DNA from: Gonapodya sp. JEL0774 | Lineage: Eukaryota > Monoblepharomycota > Monoblepharidomycetes > Monoblepharidales > Gonapodyaceae | NCBI GenBank assembly: GCA_027604505.1 | Contig: JADIIX010000148.1 | Location: 1 to 53,620, forward strand | Direction: 5' to 3' | Length of the DNA stretch: 53,620 bases | Shown here: one piece after another, positions 33,107 to 44,892 of the stretch | Layout of the letters: every line of letters starts with the position of its first letter | How positions within the stretch are numbered: position 1 is the first letter of the stretch | The notes under the pieces: generated by a model | Seen by the model: the letters and a program-made list of their open reading frames with translations, nothing else | Told to the model about the DNA's origin: nothing | The model's database searches: none | Position numbers and translations under genes: made by a program

Positions 33107-34291
33107 CTAGAAGTGGTTGCCCGCCTGCACGGCCCTCTTGGTGGTGGTTGCGGCAGCGACGACGGCGGGGGTGGGTGCCATGGGGACGAGGACGGAGGAC
33201 GTCTACGCATAGAATGAGGACAACCGAAATCAATTCATTGACCCCGCTGAGTGCGCGTCCCTCCCCTGCCTCTTCACTCACCGCGACTTGTTGCCTCTGA
33301 GTCGTCTGCGCTCTCGTCGTGGTGGCCAAGGGTCTCATGAGCGCACTCGAGGTAGGCACTGCAGCCGGTGCAGGTGCCGTTGAAGCCACTGCCACCGCGG
33401 TCGTGGCGCTCAGTGCAGCAGTTGAAGCAGATCGGGATTGCACGACGACCGACCAGCTGCTGGCCACGTTCATCACGGCGTTTGTGGAAGCCATGACGAC
33501 GGCTGCGGAGCTCGTCATTGTGGTGGCTTTGGTGGTAGTCTTGGAGGTGGTCTTGGCGAGATTGGAATGGCGACCCGAGGTGCAGGGCGAACAAGAACCG
33601 TTAAGCCGACCGACCATCATCAGCGACTGCATCGATCGACCCATACGCCCACCTTCATCATCATCGTTGTCGAGCTCATGCTCATATCCGTCTGCTGCTG
33701 CGCGACCACGGCTCCAACTCCCGCATCGTTGGCTTGTGCGGCCACCTGGTTGTTCCTCACGACCACCACAACCCCCACCACCGCGGCAACGATCACAAGT
33801 ATGGCACCGATGGCGATCCCTACGATAATCTTCGTTCGGTTCTTCGAGCTTGCGCCGGGAAGGTCCTGCTTATCCGGCTGGAAGATGGCTCGGCCTCCGG
33901 GACCCCGCCCGGCCCCTGTGTTGAAGGCCCTCACCCCGCCAATCCGCCTCGACTCCTCCTGCGTCCGCCACTGTTTTGAGTCCCATTGACCCCACTGCAC
34001 ATATTGCTGCGACGAGCTGTCCCACCGTCTGGAATCTCCCTGGGGTGGTGGGCCGACCGCATCCCACTGCAGCTGGCGAGAATCGCCCGCCCCCTGACCC
34101 TCGTCCGACGGAGCGAGACCCCACTGAATCGACTCTCCGGGCGTCTGCGGCTGCATGTACTGGGACTGCGCTCCGTAGGGCGCCATTGATTGAGGAGGAG
34201 TCCGGCGGGAAGTGCCGGTGTCCTGGACGTACTCCATCTCCGGAGGCATCTGGGAGTACGGGAACCGTCGGTCGTTCGGGTAGTTGGACAT
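33107..34291 (-). CDS. Single-pass membrane protein with Ser/Thr-rich ectodomain
   Basis: Three exons in phase: 34291-33653, 33551-33282 and 33202-33107, 334 residues. The cytoplasmic N-terminus (about 150 residues) is Gln/Pro/Tyr-rich with repeated QWD and QWG motifs. A basic patch precedes the TM helix (IIVGIAIGAILVIVAAVVGV). Outside, a Met/Ser/Thr-rich stalk (KTTSKTTTKATTMTSSAAVV) ends at QAGNHF and a TAG. The first donor (gtgggc) is not consensus, so that join is moderately certain. Similar in layout to its neighbours at 31280-32128 and 37345-38776. Possibly a wall sensor or anchor (inference). Confidence 0.6.
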
Positions 34292-35208
34292 GGATGCCGG
34301 GTTGCAAACGTAGATTTTTCGTGCGGGTTGGGTTTTGGGTTTGGTCGGTGCAGAACAAATGCGCCCAGAACTTGTGCTGTGAGGCGTCTGCGGCAACCTA
34401 CACCTGTGGTCCCAAGATCAGCCAGCCGCAAAGCTCGAGAATACAATGTGTATTTGTTTCTTGCAGTCCAGATCAGTAGACAGTTCACAAATGGGGACCA
34501 TAAAAGTGTTTTGTCTTACCCCGCAAAATCAGAGCGGGTTGACCCCCCTGTTGATTTCCTTCTTGCCCTTGCGGACGTGAGAGATCCGTGTTCACTCAAG
34601 GGTCGTCAACGTCAACGTCAACGCAAATAAATCAAAAGCCTCCTGCCGAATGCTTGAAGCATCATAAGGACCGCTTTTGTTGATGTCTGGAATTAGGTGG
34701 GCCGATGGGTCTTACCATAATATGAAAACATATCCGTTGCAGGGGACAAGGGACAAAAAGTCCGTCGATTTGGGAAGAGTGCAGTGATAAGGTGCGTTGA
34801 GGATGCGCAAGTGTCATCATCTAAGAGACGAAACAGGAGTCTTTCGGTATGTTAGTGGTAGTCCAACAAAAATGCACCTCAACGAACACATAGCACAATA
34901 TCCGAATCCACCGTCACCCTCATGCCCTCCCCACCACCCCTCCATCCTCCAATATCCATCCTCGAAGTCTCACTCCCTCTGGTTTCTAGTTCTGTTTTCA
35001 GCACCCACCCCGCCGACGACAAACAAACCTCGCTGGCTTCATCGTTTCCACGACAAGAGCGCTGCGACTCCAGGCCACCCTCGGGGTTCTTCAGGGGACA
35101 TGATGGCCGATCTGAACACAGTGCAAAACGAACGGAGAACAGATTGGTGAGCTCTTCCGCGGCCGGTTTGGTGGATGGGGTTTTGGGTGCGGGCTGGCTG
35201 TTAAGTGG

Positions 35209-35587
35209 ATGACGTGGACATGGCCCATGACCACCGCATCATCCCACGACATATCCTCCCTACCTTGCAGATCATCCCTCTCCCAGAACCCCACTCGATC
35301 GTCCAAGTATACTACGCTTGGCTTACTTGCCATCCTGTGTCGTCCTTTGATGCTCTCTATCCTGAGTCGCCGGCGTGTGCTGTCCTTTGCGGACGAGTAC
35401 GGACGTCCCCACGGCTCACAAAGGGCATCCAGCAGTACTTCGTGGGGAGACACACACAACCCGCTTTCAGCTCTGGAACTCTTGGTGCTTGCGGATCGGT
35501 ACAGGACGAAGTGGGTTGGAAGAGAGAGTGATGGACAGGGCGGTGGAGAGTGTGGGGGGAGGGGGGGGGGGGGGGGGGGACCCCAAG
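35209..35587 (+). CDS. Possible exon cut off by the assembly gap
   Basis: Open frame with a hydrophobic start (LGLLAILCRPLMLS) and protein-like text afterwards (RVLSFADEYGRPHG, LELLVLADRYRTKW), running into a G homopolymer and the N gap. Could be a real gene fragment, but no family is recognised. Confidence 0.25.
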
Positions 35588-35735
35588 CATGATATGGTGT
35601 CAGCTGTCATCAGAAACCCTGGTACGGNNNNNNNNNNGCGCCCCCCCCCGGCCCGCGCCGCGCCGGGCGCCCCCCCCCGCCCCGCCCCCCCCCCCCGCCC
35701 CGGGCGCCGCCCCCGCCCCCCCCCCCCCCCCCGAC
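35560..35735. other. Assembly gap with homopolymer-rich flanks
   Basis: Ten N at 35628-35637. A run of G ends near 35580, and 35638-35732 is almost pure G+C with C runs up to about 18, unlike anything else in the window. An imperfect 28-nt direct repeat (tcagctgtc[ag]tc...) flanks it at 35600-35627 and 35754-35781. Likely a misassembled or unresolved repeat rather than biology. Confidence 0.8.
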
Positions 35736-35799
35736 GACAAGGAGTCTCTTGGTTCAGCTGTCGTCTGAAACGCTGGTTCGGTTGTTGAACGCAAAAAAG

Positions 35800-37344
35800 T
35801 GGAGGAGCTCAAAGTGAACCGAATGGAGGCCGGCGATGAGCCGCACAGAGTTGGTCACAAAGCTTTTCAAGCGCCGCATGGGTGTTCACACATTCATACA
35901 AAGGTCTCCTCAAGCAGAAACCCCGAAACCTTTGGCTTTCGCTACAGCGTTTATTCTGTAGATTGTCCCGGTTGTGGTATGCTCTGGTTTCAGATGATGT
36001 GTAGCAGGGACACGCTCAACTCGTGGGAGGAACACAGCAGAACATGTGTTAAGTCCAAGGGGAAGGAGATGGGAATCCTACTTTGAAACATTCTTGGTCT
36101 CGTTGTTTGTGCAATATGTAGCTGACCTGTTCGCTGGGAATGAAGGTTTCAATACAGTATGACTCTCTTCATTGGCCGTTTCAAGTCTTGTTCGACAACT
36201 GGCACGAGTCACGAACAACACATGGACTCCCTTTGCTTCGGTAGGTCTCTTTCGCACACCTCTATTTCGTATCTCTATTTGAATCACGTTCGGGGTCGAT
36301 TACAGGTCAAGAGCTTCGTGATTCGTCATAGTTCTTGATCTCGGCCAAGCATATATGCATGGAAATGAAAATCCATCAGTACAGGGTTGGGTACTGACTA
36401 CCTAAATGGGAGAAGATCTTGATGGTCAAAAGACAAGCTTATAAAAATATCGAACGGTCATCGCCCAGAGATTCGTAGCATCGTATTGACGAGAGACTCA
36501 GTCATACCATTGATCTCACATGCCGCAATGAAAGAGAAAAAACACTTCGGGCTTGTGTTGCTTCCGCAAGCATTTTTCGTTCTTCGTTCCGATTGCCGGG
36601 CCGACGGCACAACATCCACATTCCGGAACGACGGTCACGGTGACGACATGCCGCTTCCAAGGCATGACATGTGACATGCCAGACGAACCTGGGTGCCTGA
36701 TTGAGAAACATGCACGGTTCGGGACGGGTTATGAGCCGAGGGACGGATATGTAATATGTATTTGCGTGGTGCGGTTGTCTATCAAGGAGGATCAAGGCTT
36801 CCAGATTGGTGGTGATATGGACAGGATGGGATTTTGGATTGGTTTCGTAAACATTTGCACGAATGTTTCCGAGTCGAAATGTCAAACAGGCAGAGCAAAC
36901 TAAGAATCAAAATTTAATAATTGAATTCAAATTTTCTCTTTCCACGCAGCCACACTGTTCCAAATATGGCAGGTATTATTATTGACATTGGACGCCCTTT
37001 GGACATGACCATGCAACGCTGGACTGGTCCAGAAAACAGCAGAAAACAAAGGGAAACATGAGCACGCAAACACTGGCGCTTGGTTCCCTGTACCTGTACG
37101 TTGCTTTGATTACTTTTACGTGTTGTAATACATTCAAGTAAAGTAAGGTTGACATGGGGGGGCTTCCACCGATGGGCTTGCTAAAGGTTGGCTTGCACAA
37201 ACCTTCCTTTTCAGGCCGTGCAGGGATGCAATGACCCTGAGGTGTTGACTTTACCAGGAGCAAGCCCAGCGGAAGGAAACTCTTGACATCTGATTTGATT
37301 CGAATCTCCCCTTTCACGCACACATAAAAGAAAGAAAAGGAGAG
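35800..37344. other. Intergenic
   Basis: No supported gene. An AT-rich stretch at 36900-36970 and CT-rich tract near 37300 may belong to the promoter or 5' UTR of the next gene. Confidence 0.45.
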
Positions 37345-38776
37345 ATGGAGCAGCCTCAGTTGGAAACCCAACTCGCAACAGGCGCATCAAGACACCACGC
37401 CAACTCGCTTCCCACTCACCACTCCCCCTCAATGTTCCCTTCCATCGCAGCCGCTGCCACCCCATCCCCACTATCCGCTCTCGACGCTAAAACCCACGAG
37501 GGTCTTCTTCCCGCTGATGCCCACTCTCCCAACACCCTCCAGGACCCACCAATGGCCGCCGTCAAAGTTCCCAGACGCCGCCTGCTGGCTCTCGTCGCAG
37601 GTGTCGCAGCCGCTGTCGCTATCGCAGTCGCCATCTCCGTAGGCGTGGTCGTGTCCAGGAGGAACAACGATGCAGCGGTGTCGGCCGGTGATGCCGCGAG
37701 GGCGGTCTCTGCGTCGGGCCAAGACGCTGTCGTGCCGGTCAGCGTGCAAGCCCAGGGAGCCGCTGTCACACTCGCCGTGCAAATTTCCACGACCACGGCT
37801 GCTCCTCTGGCCGCCACCTACACAACCACGACATCTCGTACTCCGAACGCGACGGTTGCGTCCGCCATCGGTGCCGCAACAACATCGGCACCTCCGGTCA
37901 TCGAGTACGCAGCGAGGCGCACCGTCACGTCTCCTGCAGCTGCAGCACCGGCACCGGCACAGCGAACGACAACTCGAGCCGTCTCACCTCAGGTCCAGCC
38001 CTCTCCGCCTCCTCCCCCACCTCCCCCACCTCCCCCACCTCCGCCTCCGCCTCCCGCGCCGGCTCCTCCCCCTCCTCGTCCTTCGCCTCCGCCCCGTGAG
38101 TTTGGATTTAGTTGTTTTGGTGGTTTGAACTTCATCTTCTGACCATTGTGTCATGCTCGATTAGCCCCTCCTCCACCCCCTCCTCCTCCACCGCCAACCG
38201 GCGGCTCTGGCCAGTACTCTGGCCAACTCACGTACTACTACCCTGCGGTGAGTGTCGCGTTTGTGTTTTCGTTGTGGTTCTGCGTTTCCGTTCGGACACA
38301 AAGAGTTTGTCTGACACCGCGCTTCACGTCTGTTTTTTGTCCCTCTCTCTCGCTTCTCTTTTATTTCTCCTTCCTAGGGCGGCCTCGGCTCGTGCGGTGC
38401 CCCCATCGGCGACTACGACAACGCGGTTGCTATCGTAAGTCTTGTCGCGTGTCGACATCGACACTTCCATCTCAACCCGCCCTCTCATTCCCCAACTCAC
38501 CTCATGCTCCCACCCCCATCTCCCTCTGGCCCTTCCCCCCCCCACCCCCCCCACCCCGCCCACAAGAACGTTGCCCAATCCTCCAGCAACGGCAACTGCG
38601 GCCGCACGGTGTGCATCTACTACCAGGGCCGGATGACGACCAGCGTTGTCCGTGACATGTGTCCCGGGTGCGCGTACGGGGACTTGGACGCCACTGTCAC
38701 GGTGTGGAACAATCTGGGAATCAGTTTGGGAGTCGGGAGGGCGAATGGGATGAGCGTGAGTTGTTTGTCTATTTAA
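37345..38776 (+). CDS. Membrane-tethered expansin-like (double-psi beta-barrel) protein
   Basis: Exons 37345-38095, 38165-38247, 38378-38434 and 38567-38776, 366 residues. Cytoplasmic N-terminus of about 75 residues ends in PRRR, then a TM helix (LLALVAGVAAAVAIAVAISV), a Thr/Ala-rich stalk and a polyproline tract. The ectodomain is barwin/expansin-like: GQLTYYYPAGG, LGSCGAPIGDYDNAVAI, CGRTVCIYYQG, VVRDMCPGCAYGDLD, ending GRANGMSVSCLSI. The Cys pattern and GDLD motif fit the DPBB fold (RlpA-like/expansin families). Such domains loosen or bind wall polysaccharide; here the protein would be held at the cell surface (type II topology, inferred). Confidence 0.85.
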
Positions 38777-39611
38777 GTTTTATTTTTGAGGGGATTGGGG
38801 GGGTGGGGTGGTTTTTGGCTGTTGGAAGGGCGGGGGGGATTGTCGCGGTCGAGTATGTGCTCATTGTAATTCGGTTTCGTTCCGCCACCACCAGTGGTCC
38901 TTCTGTTAGCCCTCGGTATCTTCGTTCTCGTCTCTGTGCCACTCCAATTTTGTCCTCCTCGATGTAATACACCCACCCCCCGGCCCCGGCCCACTCGGCC
39001 ACTTTCCCCATTGAAAACCCCATTTCATTTTCTGCATCTGCACTCAGACCTTTGTTCCCTCCACTCGCAACCCTTTTGCACCATATGTAGAACACCTAAC
39101 CCATCCTCGTAGAACACGAAAACGTCACCTCCCTCCCCGGCGGAGTGGTGGCGTCGGTTTTCACATCCCCATTTGTTTCATAGTTTGTAATCTCACTGTC
39201 TCGTCTGTGGCGAGACGGTAGGTGGGGAATCAGTGTAGATTGGTCAGGATAGAAAAAATAGAACATTTTTTGGACACGGGCCTGATATTTGAGCTGGGAA
39301 ACAAAGTTTACAGTTTTTTGCCTGTTTCAGCAGCAGGCATAAGCTAATATTTCGGCGCCAACGAAGTCTCTTCCGGGTAGTGCGCGTTCTTGGATCTTGG
39401 AAAACACGTGTGCAGGTGGTGCGGATGGGGCCGTCGGCACAAGTGGAACAACCGGCTGTATGTATCGGGTCCCCGCCACCTCAACTCCCTCCAACGTGCT
39501 TCTTGCTGACGTTATTCCCCACACGGATCCCGCGTGGACCCCGCGTCCACTTTTATTTATTTATTTTATTCCCCTCCCCCTTTCCCTTCCCTCCCAACTC
39601 GGATCCGTCCG
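38777..39611. other. Intergenic
   Basis: 3' region of the expansin-like gene and promoter of the next. No gene seen; G-rich tract at 38790-38835. Confidence 0.5.
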
Positions 39612-42600
39612 ATGTCGCACGCTGATGGCGTCTCTGCCCCTCCGGGCGACCCAGACACCCGACGACCCTCCACAACTCCCGCATCCACAGTCCCCGCCGC
39701 CCACGCAACCATCGACATCACTCCACCCGCACCCGCTCCCGCACCCGCACCCGCTCCCCCACCCGCACCCGCACCCGCCCACCCTCCATCCGACGACTTG
39801 GCCGACGAAGTCCGCGCCTTGTGGGCCCGCGGGGCAAAACTGGCCTCCCAAGCGGCCCCCGCGGCAGAAGACCGTGACGGAGGCATATGGAACCGGCACA
39901 GCATGGGGTCCCTGGGGAGGATGATCGGACTGGCTTCGAGGAATGGTGGGAACGGTGGTGGTGGGGGCACTGGGCCCAGCGGGTTGAGCGTGGAGGTGGT
40001 GCGCGGGGGCATGGGCATGGGGGTAGACGAGGTGCAGATCGTAAAGGGGGACGAGTTCGGACATTATTTCAAGAACTGGGCAGTGACTTTTTTCAGGTTC
40101 TTTCATGGGGTGAGTGGAGTCGCCGTTTGTGTGTGGAGGGAGTCAAGAGAGCGACTGGTGGATGATTAAGTACCTGCTGCTCATACGAACCCCTCGACGA
40201 CCACCCGGCACCCGGGGAACACAGTACCTCTACCTCGTCGCGTTCGCACTCGTCGTCAGTATCGGCGTCAACTTCCAACTCTCTGTGTTCTTCACCTTGT
40301 TTTCAAACACAGCGAGTAACGCTAATTACGCCGGAGTCATGGTGGGTAACCGACTACCGCTGTCCAAAACCGCGAACCACACCTCTGTCCGGCCCTGGTC
40401 CCTGACACGCCCCCATGTCCCACACCCCCCCCTTCCCCCCCCCACCCCCCCCCCCCAAGGCCCGTCTCTCCCTGGCTCTCCTCTTTGGCGTCGTCATCTC
40501 CGTCATCGCGACCATCGTCTGGCGCCATTTTTCAAACTCCATCGCCGGTGTCGGCACCCTCACGCTCCGCAAAACCCCAGCTGCCGTAGACGACTACCTC
40601 GTCAACGGGCCCGCAGACTCGGCCGCAGGTGGAGTGGCGCCGGTGGGGGCCAGCCGGTCGACCGCCACCAACACCGCTTCCGGAACCTCTGCGGCTGGTC
40701 CGCACGCGATCCCGCTGTGGCTGCAGGGTGTCGTCGACCTAGCAGTTCAGATCATCGGGGCATTTGCGCTGGATATCATGCCCATAATGATGGCGGTGCT
40801 GTATCACAGATCCAACGTTTACGAGTGAGTCGTTCGTGAAGACATAGGTGCTTCCGAACTTCTGACCCCACCCGTCCACTCCAACACACCCACCCACAAA
40901 AACGTTCCACCCCAGCTTCCTTGCCGGCTGGCTCCAATGGGCCATCCTCGGCGCCCTCTTCGTCTCCCTCTTCTACTCCCTCGCCGAGGCCACCAACGTC
41001 GTCTCCCAAACCCTGGTCAACATCGCCACGGCCTTCGCGTCCACCCGCGGACAACCCTTCTTCTCCCGCGTCCGCCTCATCCTCGCCGCGAGATCCTCCC
41101 GCGTGTCCACCCTGCACAACTTTGTCGCCGCACACGGGTTCCGCCTGCTCAAGACCGGCGCCACCTACATCACTTCGAGGTCAGCGAAGCTCTGGCTGGG
41201 ATACCGGTTCATCGAACGGTGGTACTATCTCGGGTGGCTGCTTATCGCGGCGTCGGGCTTGTTCGTGGTGGAGGCCGCGCTCTTCGTCAGGGCCATCGTC
41301 CTCAGCGGCCAGACTGGGTCGAGCCTGCTGTCGTCCGATACGGCACCCTTGCCGACAGCGTACGCGCCGACCATGTTGTTCCTGGCGTCTATTTGCCACG
41401 CATGGTGAGGTCAATGTAGTCTCTGACTGAGCATGTGTTGTGGAGTTTTACCTCAATGTTTTCATCCGCTCCCATCTCGCCGTCCAAAACCCCATCCACC
41501 AGGGGCTGGCTCCGCCCCTGGGCGAAAATCGCCGAGCACTACCGCACTGCTCCGTCCAGAAAGCATGCCCGCGAGCTTCCCGAATCCACCCTCTCCAACC
41601 TCGACCTCTCTCGATCCCCGGAACCTTTCTCCTCCACCACCACGCTCTCCCGCGACGGAACCGCCGCCCCAGCGGCCGCCACGAGCAGCGCACCCAAGTA
41701 CACCCGTGCACTTGCGGTGAAGGGTGGCCCGAGGGAGCTCGAGCCCTTGACGGGCGCGGAGATCGAGGAGCGGTTCGTGACGTACGTCATGTTCGACGGG
41801 AAGTGGAACTCGTGGATATCGGGGGTTTACATCGGCTTGTTGCTGGTCGATGTGGTGCTGGCGGGGGTGGCGTTGAGCAAGATGGACACGGACGGGTACA
41901 ACACATACGTGTTGGTTCTGACGCTCCGTGAGTTGTTCCCGTCATTATCACTTGGGCGGTCACGTGGCACGTTTTATCGGAAAAATCCATCGTCGTAGTG
42001 TTTGTCCTCCCGTATCTCCTCAACCTCGCCGCGTATTCCTTCATCGTGACTCGCGCCACCCTGGAAGCGGCCAAACGCGCGGGGAATCCCGAGGCGCCCC
42101 TTCGCCGGTTTTACTTCTTCAACAGATGGATCGGCAGTGTGTTCTTCATCGTGTTGCCTCTTGCGGCCATCGTTTTTGGACTGGTTTGGTGGGTCAAGAA
42201 ATTTTGAATGGTAAACTATGCCGTCATAGTTTGGTTAATCTATCGCCCGAAAAAAAAAAGGTATATCATCCAGTACGGAAGTGTCGGCACGAAAGTCGGC
42301 ACAGTACTCTCTGCCATCATCTACATCGTTTTGGCGTTACTTCTCATTGTCTTCCTTACCCATGTGGATGGATTCCCGACCACAATTTTCCTTGGGGTTA
42401 GTGTCACCTAGACAATCTCCGCGACGGTCGCTTTTCTAACTAGTCACGTTCTAGGTGTACGGTATCCTCTTCCTCCTCTTTATCCTCATCTTCATCACCG
42501 CCGCAACATTCACGAGCGGTAGCGTGCCAAACGAAGCGTACGCGGGATTTATCGCGTCCTTTAGCGTGAAAGCACTGAAAGTGAAGCCGGGAGATGTGTC

Positions 42601-43878
42601 ATTCGGGAGTGGTTCTGGATACAGGACAGGACCGCCGGTGAGTCTTTAATTTGTTGCACTCCTCCAGTATGAAGCCTCCCGCTCACCTTCACGCCCCCTC
42701 GTACCTGCTTGCAATTGCTCAAGGGTGTTTGTGGGATCGACGTTGCGAACCTGAGCGTGGTTGATTACGTGAGTTTCTGCAGGTTGAGCATTGACATTAC
42801 TGGAACGGAGCTCTGACCTTAGCCACATACTCCCCTGCGTAGGCCATGATGGCCATGACTGCGTACGACAACCGGGAGAACGTCTCGCGGGATCTGTCGA
42901 CGTGGATGGGTTCCGATTGGGTGGTCAATCACTACAACTCCAAGTGAGTTATCCAGTTTCCACGAAAACAAGATCCAAATGCAAGACACTGATGCCTTGC
43001 GTTTCCTTCAATGTTTCCGACAGTCCGCTACTGAACTTTTATGAGTTTCGCAGCCCCTCACGCAACCTCTCGGTGATCGCTGTCCGGGGAACGTATTCGT
43101 TGACGGATATTCTCACAGATATGGACTTGTGGTCCGAGTCAGCACTCCTCCAAGTGTCGGATTTCTTGCTGCCCACAGTGAGGATATGGCCCGTTGAGTT
43201 CACTCAGAACTTGGTGGACATTGGCAGTATGACTTCGTGGTATGTGGTCTCGTTCCCCGTTCCGCTTGGCTGGGTTGCTCACCAAGTCGTGCTGGGTACC
43301 CCCATATCTGAACGATATGACCACGAACAGGCTCAATGTCACGGAGTTCAAGTTCCAAAATATTACCAACCACGTCAGGTCTATCCTCCAGAACGCCACT
43401 CTAGAGGGTCGAGAACATGACGTGGTGCTCACTGGCCATTCCCTCGGCGGTGGACTTGCTTCTATTGTGGCTGCGCAAGCCGGAGTGCGGTCTGTGGTGT
43501 TCTCACCGCCTGGAATCCTGTTCTCTGCAAAGGTGAGCGACATTAACCATACCAATGAAACGAGATATCACACGCTGAGCTGGTGCCTTTTTCTCGCAGA
43601 AATTCGGCATCTCGCAAGAGCGGACGGATACATTGGCAGCATCGCTCACGTCCATCGTCGTCGACAAAGATGTGGTCTCAAAAGTTGACGACGTTCCTGG
43701 CGCTGTATTCCACGTGCCATGCGACGAGACGTTCATCTCCTGCCATTCGCTGGTACGGACGACCGCGATGCTCCAGAGTTGGTGTGGGGACACGGGCAGA
43801 TTTATGTACTTGTCGGGGTACTGTGACTACCTGGAGAAGTTTGGTGGAGGGAACTGCACTGCTGCGATGCGAAGATGA
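39612..43878 (+). CDS. Multi-TM protein fused to a class-3 lipase-like domain
   Basis: Thirteen exons join in phase: 39612-40109, 40225-40341, 40460-40824, 40916-41404, 41446-41927, 41999-42188, 42261-42396, 42455-42637, 42724-42768, 42843-42943, 43024-43239, 43331-43532, 43600-43878; about 1,100 residues. The Pro/Ala-rich cytoplasmic N-terminus is followed by at least ten hydrophobic segments (YLYLVAFALVVSIGV, LALLFGVVISVIATIV, GWLLIAASGLFVVEAAL, FVLPYLLNLAAYSFIV, IIYIVLALLLIVFL and others). After exon 8 an alpha/beta-hydrolase part begins: SVIAVRGTYSLTDILTDMDL, VLTGHSLGGGLASIVAA with the nucleophile Ser in GHSLGG, and VVDKDVVSKVDDVPGAVFHV, which probably holds the catalytic Asp. Start chosen at the Met (MSHADGVS) because the upstream Met lies in a T/C-rich tract. 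Likely a membrane lipase; substrate unknown. Confidence 0.8.
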
Positions 43879-44892
43879 TGCGAAAAAAATCCCTTGCATG
43901 GATCGAAAGATATTTATTGTCTGACGAAATGGATGTTTTGTGGCACATCAGCCTCTACGTATTTATGGCAGAAGTTGGTTCTATCTTGAATCACATATCT
44001 CAATATAGAATCCTCGGCGAATGATTACTAATGTATATGGATCTCTCAATTTCGCATTGTATCTTTTACTAACTAGAACATATTCACGGACGACGGACCA
44101 TCCACAAACAGCGGTACAGTTCCGTCTGAACCCATAAGCTATGATGTATAAATACTAGTAAAAGAAAGGTTTTGGGTTTCCAGCATAAAAGAAGATCCAG
44201 AAAAGCTGAGCACGTCACGTTCAAACCTTCTTTCCAACCCCGATCGATGGGTATGGTAAGGAGCCTTTGAATGCGATAAAAGAGATACGTGAGCACGAAT
44301 GGAGTCAAGGACGCAAAGCCACGATGCTCCCGAGAGCTGCCAATTGAGCGCGCAGCATTTCTTGACTCTTGTAGACGCCTGAACTGTTTTGCACGGCATT
44401 GGGCGTGGTTCAAATATGGCTTCAAACAACATCGTCACAGCCTCTCTTTTGATAATCACTGCTCTTTTATGTATAATAGTTTGGACAAAATATCCTGAAT
44501 TATTTCCCCATAACGGCCGGTTTGCCGTAATCGAAAGCACTTCTTCTTTCGACTTCTGATAATAGCGGACAACACGGAGTCGTCGCAGTGGCCGGAAAAG
44601 TGAATTTCGACTGAAACTCAGATTTTATGTTGTGTTTACGGGTCGCCTAAATTTCGGAATCCGATCGAACACCATGGACCTCGGACTTTCGAAACCTTTC
44701 TCAGAAACGAAATATCTCAGCTTGGGAAACAACACAGACCTTTGCATTTCCAGTGAAACCTCAATTGTCTACAGAAGGGACTTTAAGCTCTCCCGGTGAG
44801 TGCCACATACCCTGTCTTCGCCTTTCTGATGCGAATCCGAACCACTTTTAAGTTGACCTGACCCACCAAACCGTTGATAACAGGTATCTAAC
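43879..44892. other. Intergenic, with a probable 5' UTR intron of the RING gene
   Basis: A donor-like site (cggtgagtgcc) near 44794 and an acceptor (gataacag) just before 44885 suggest a spliced leader exon for the gene starting at 44893. Otherwise nothing. Confidence 0.4.

Noticed and set aside
35550-35812. Pro/Gly-rich frames crossing the N gap
   Set aside because: Products of homopolymers and unknown bases.
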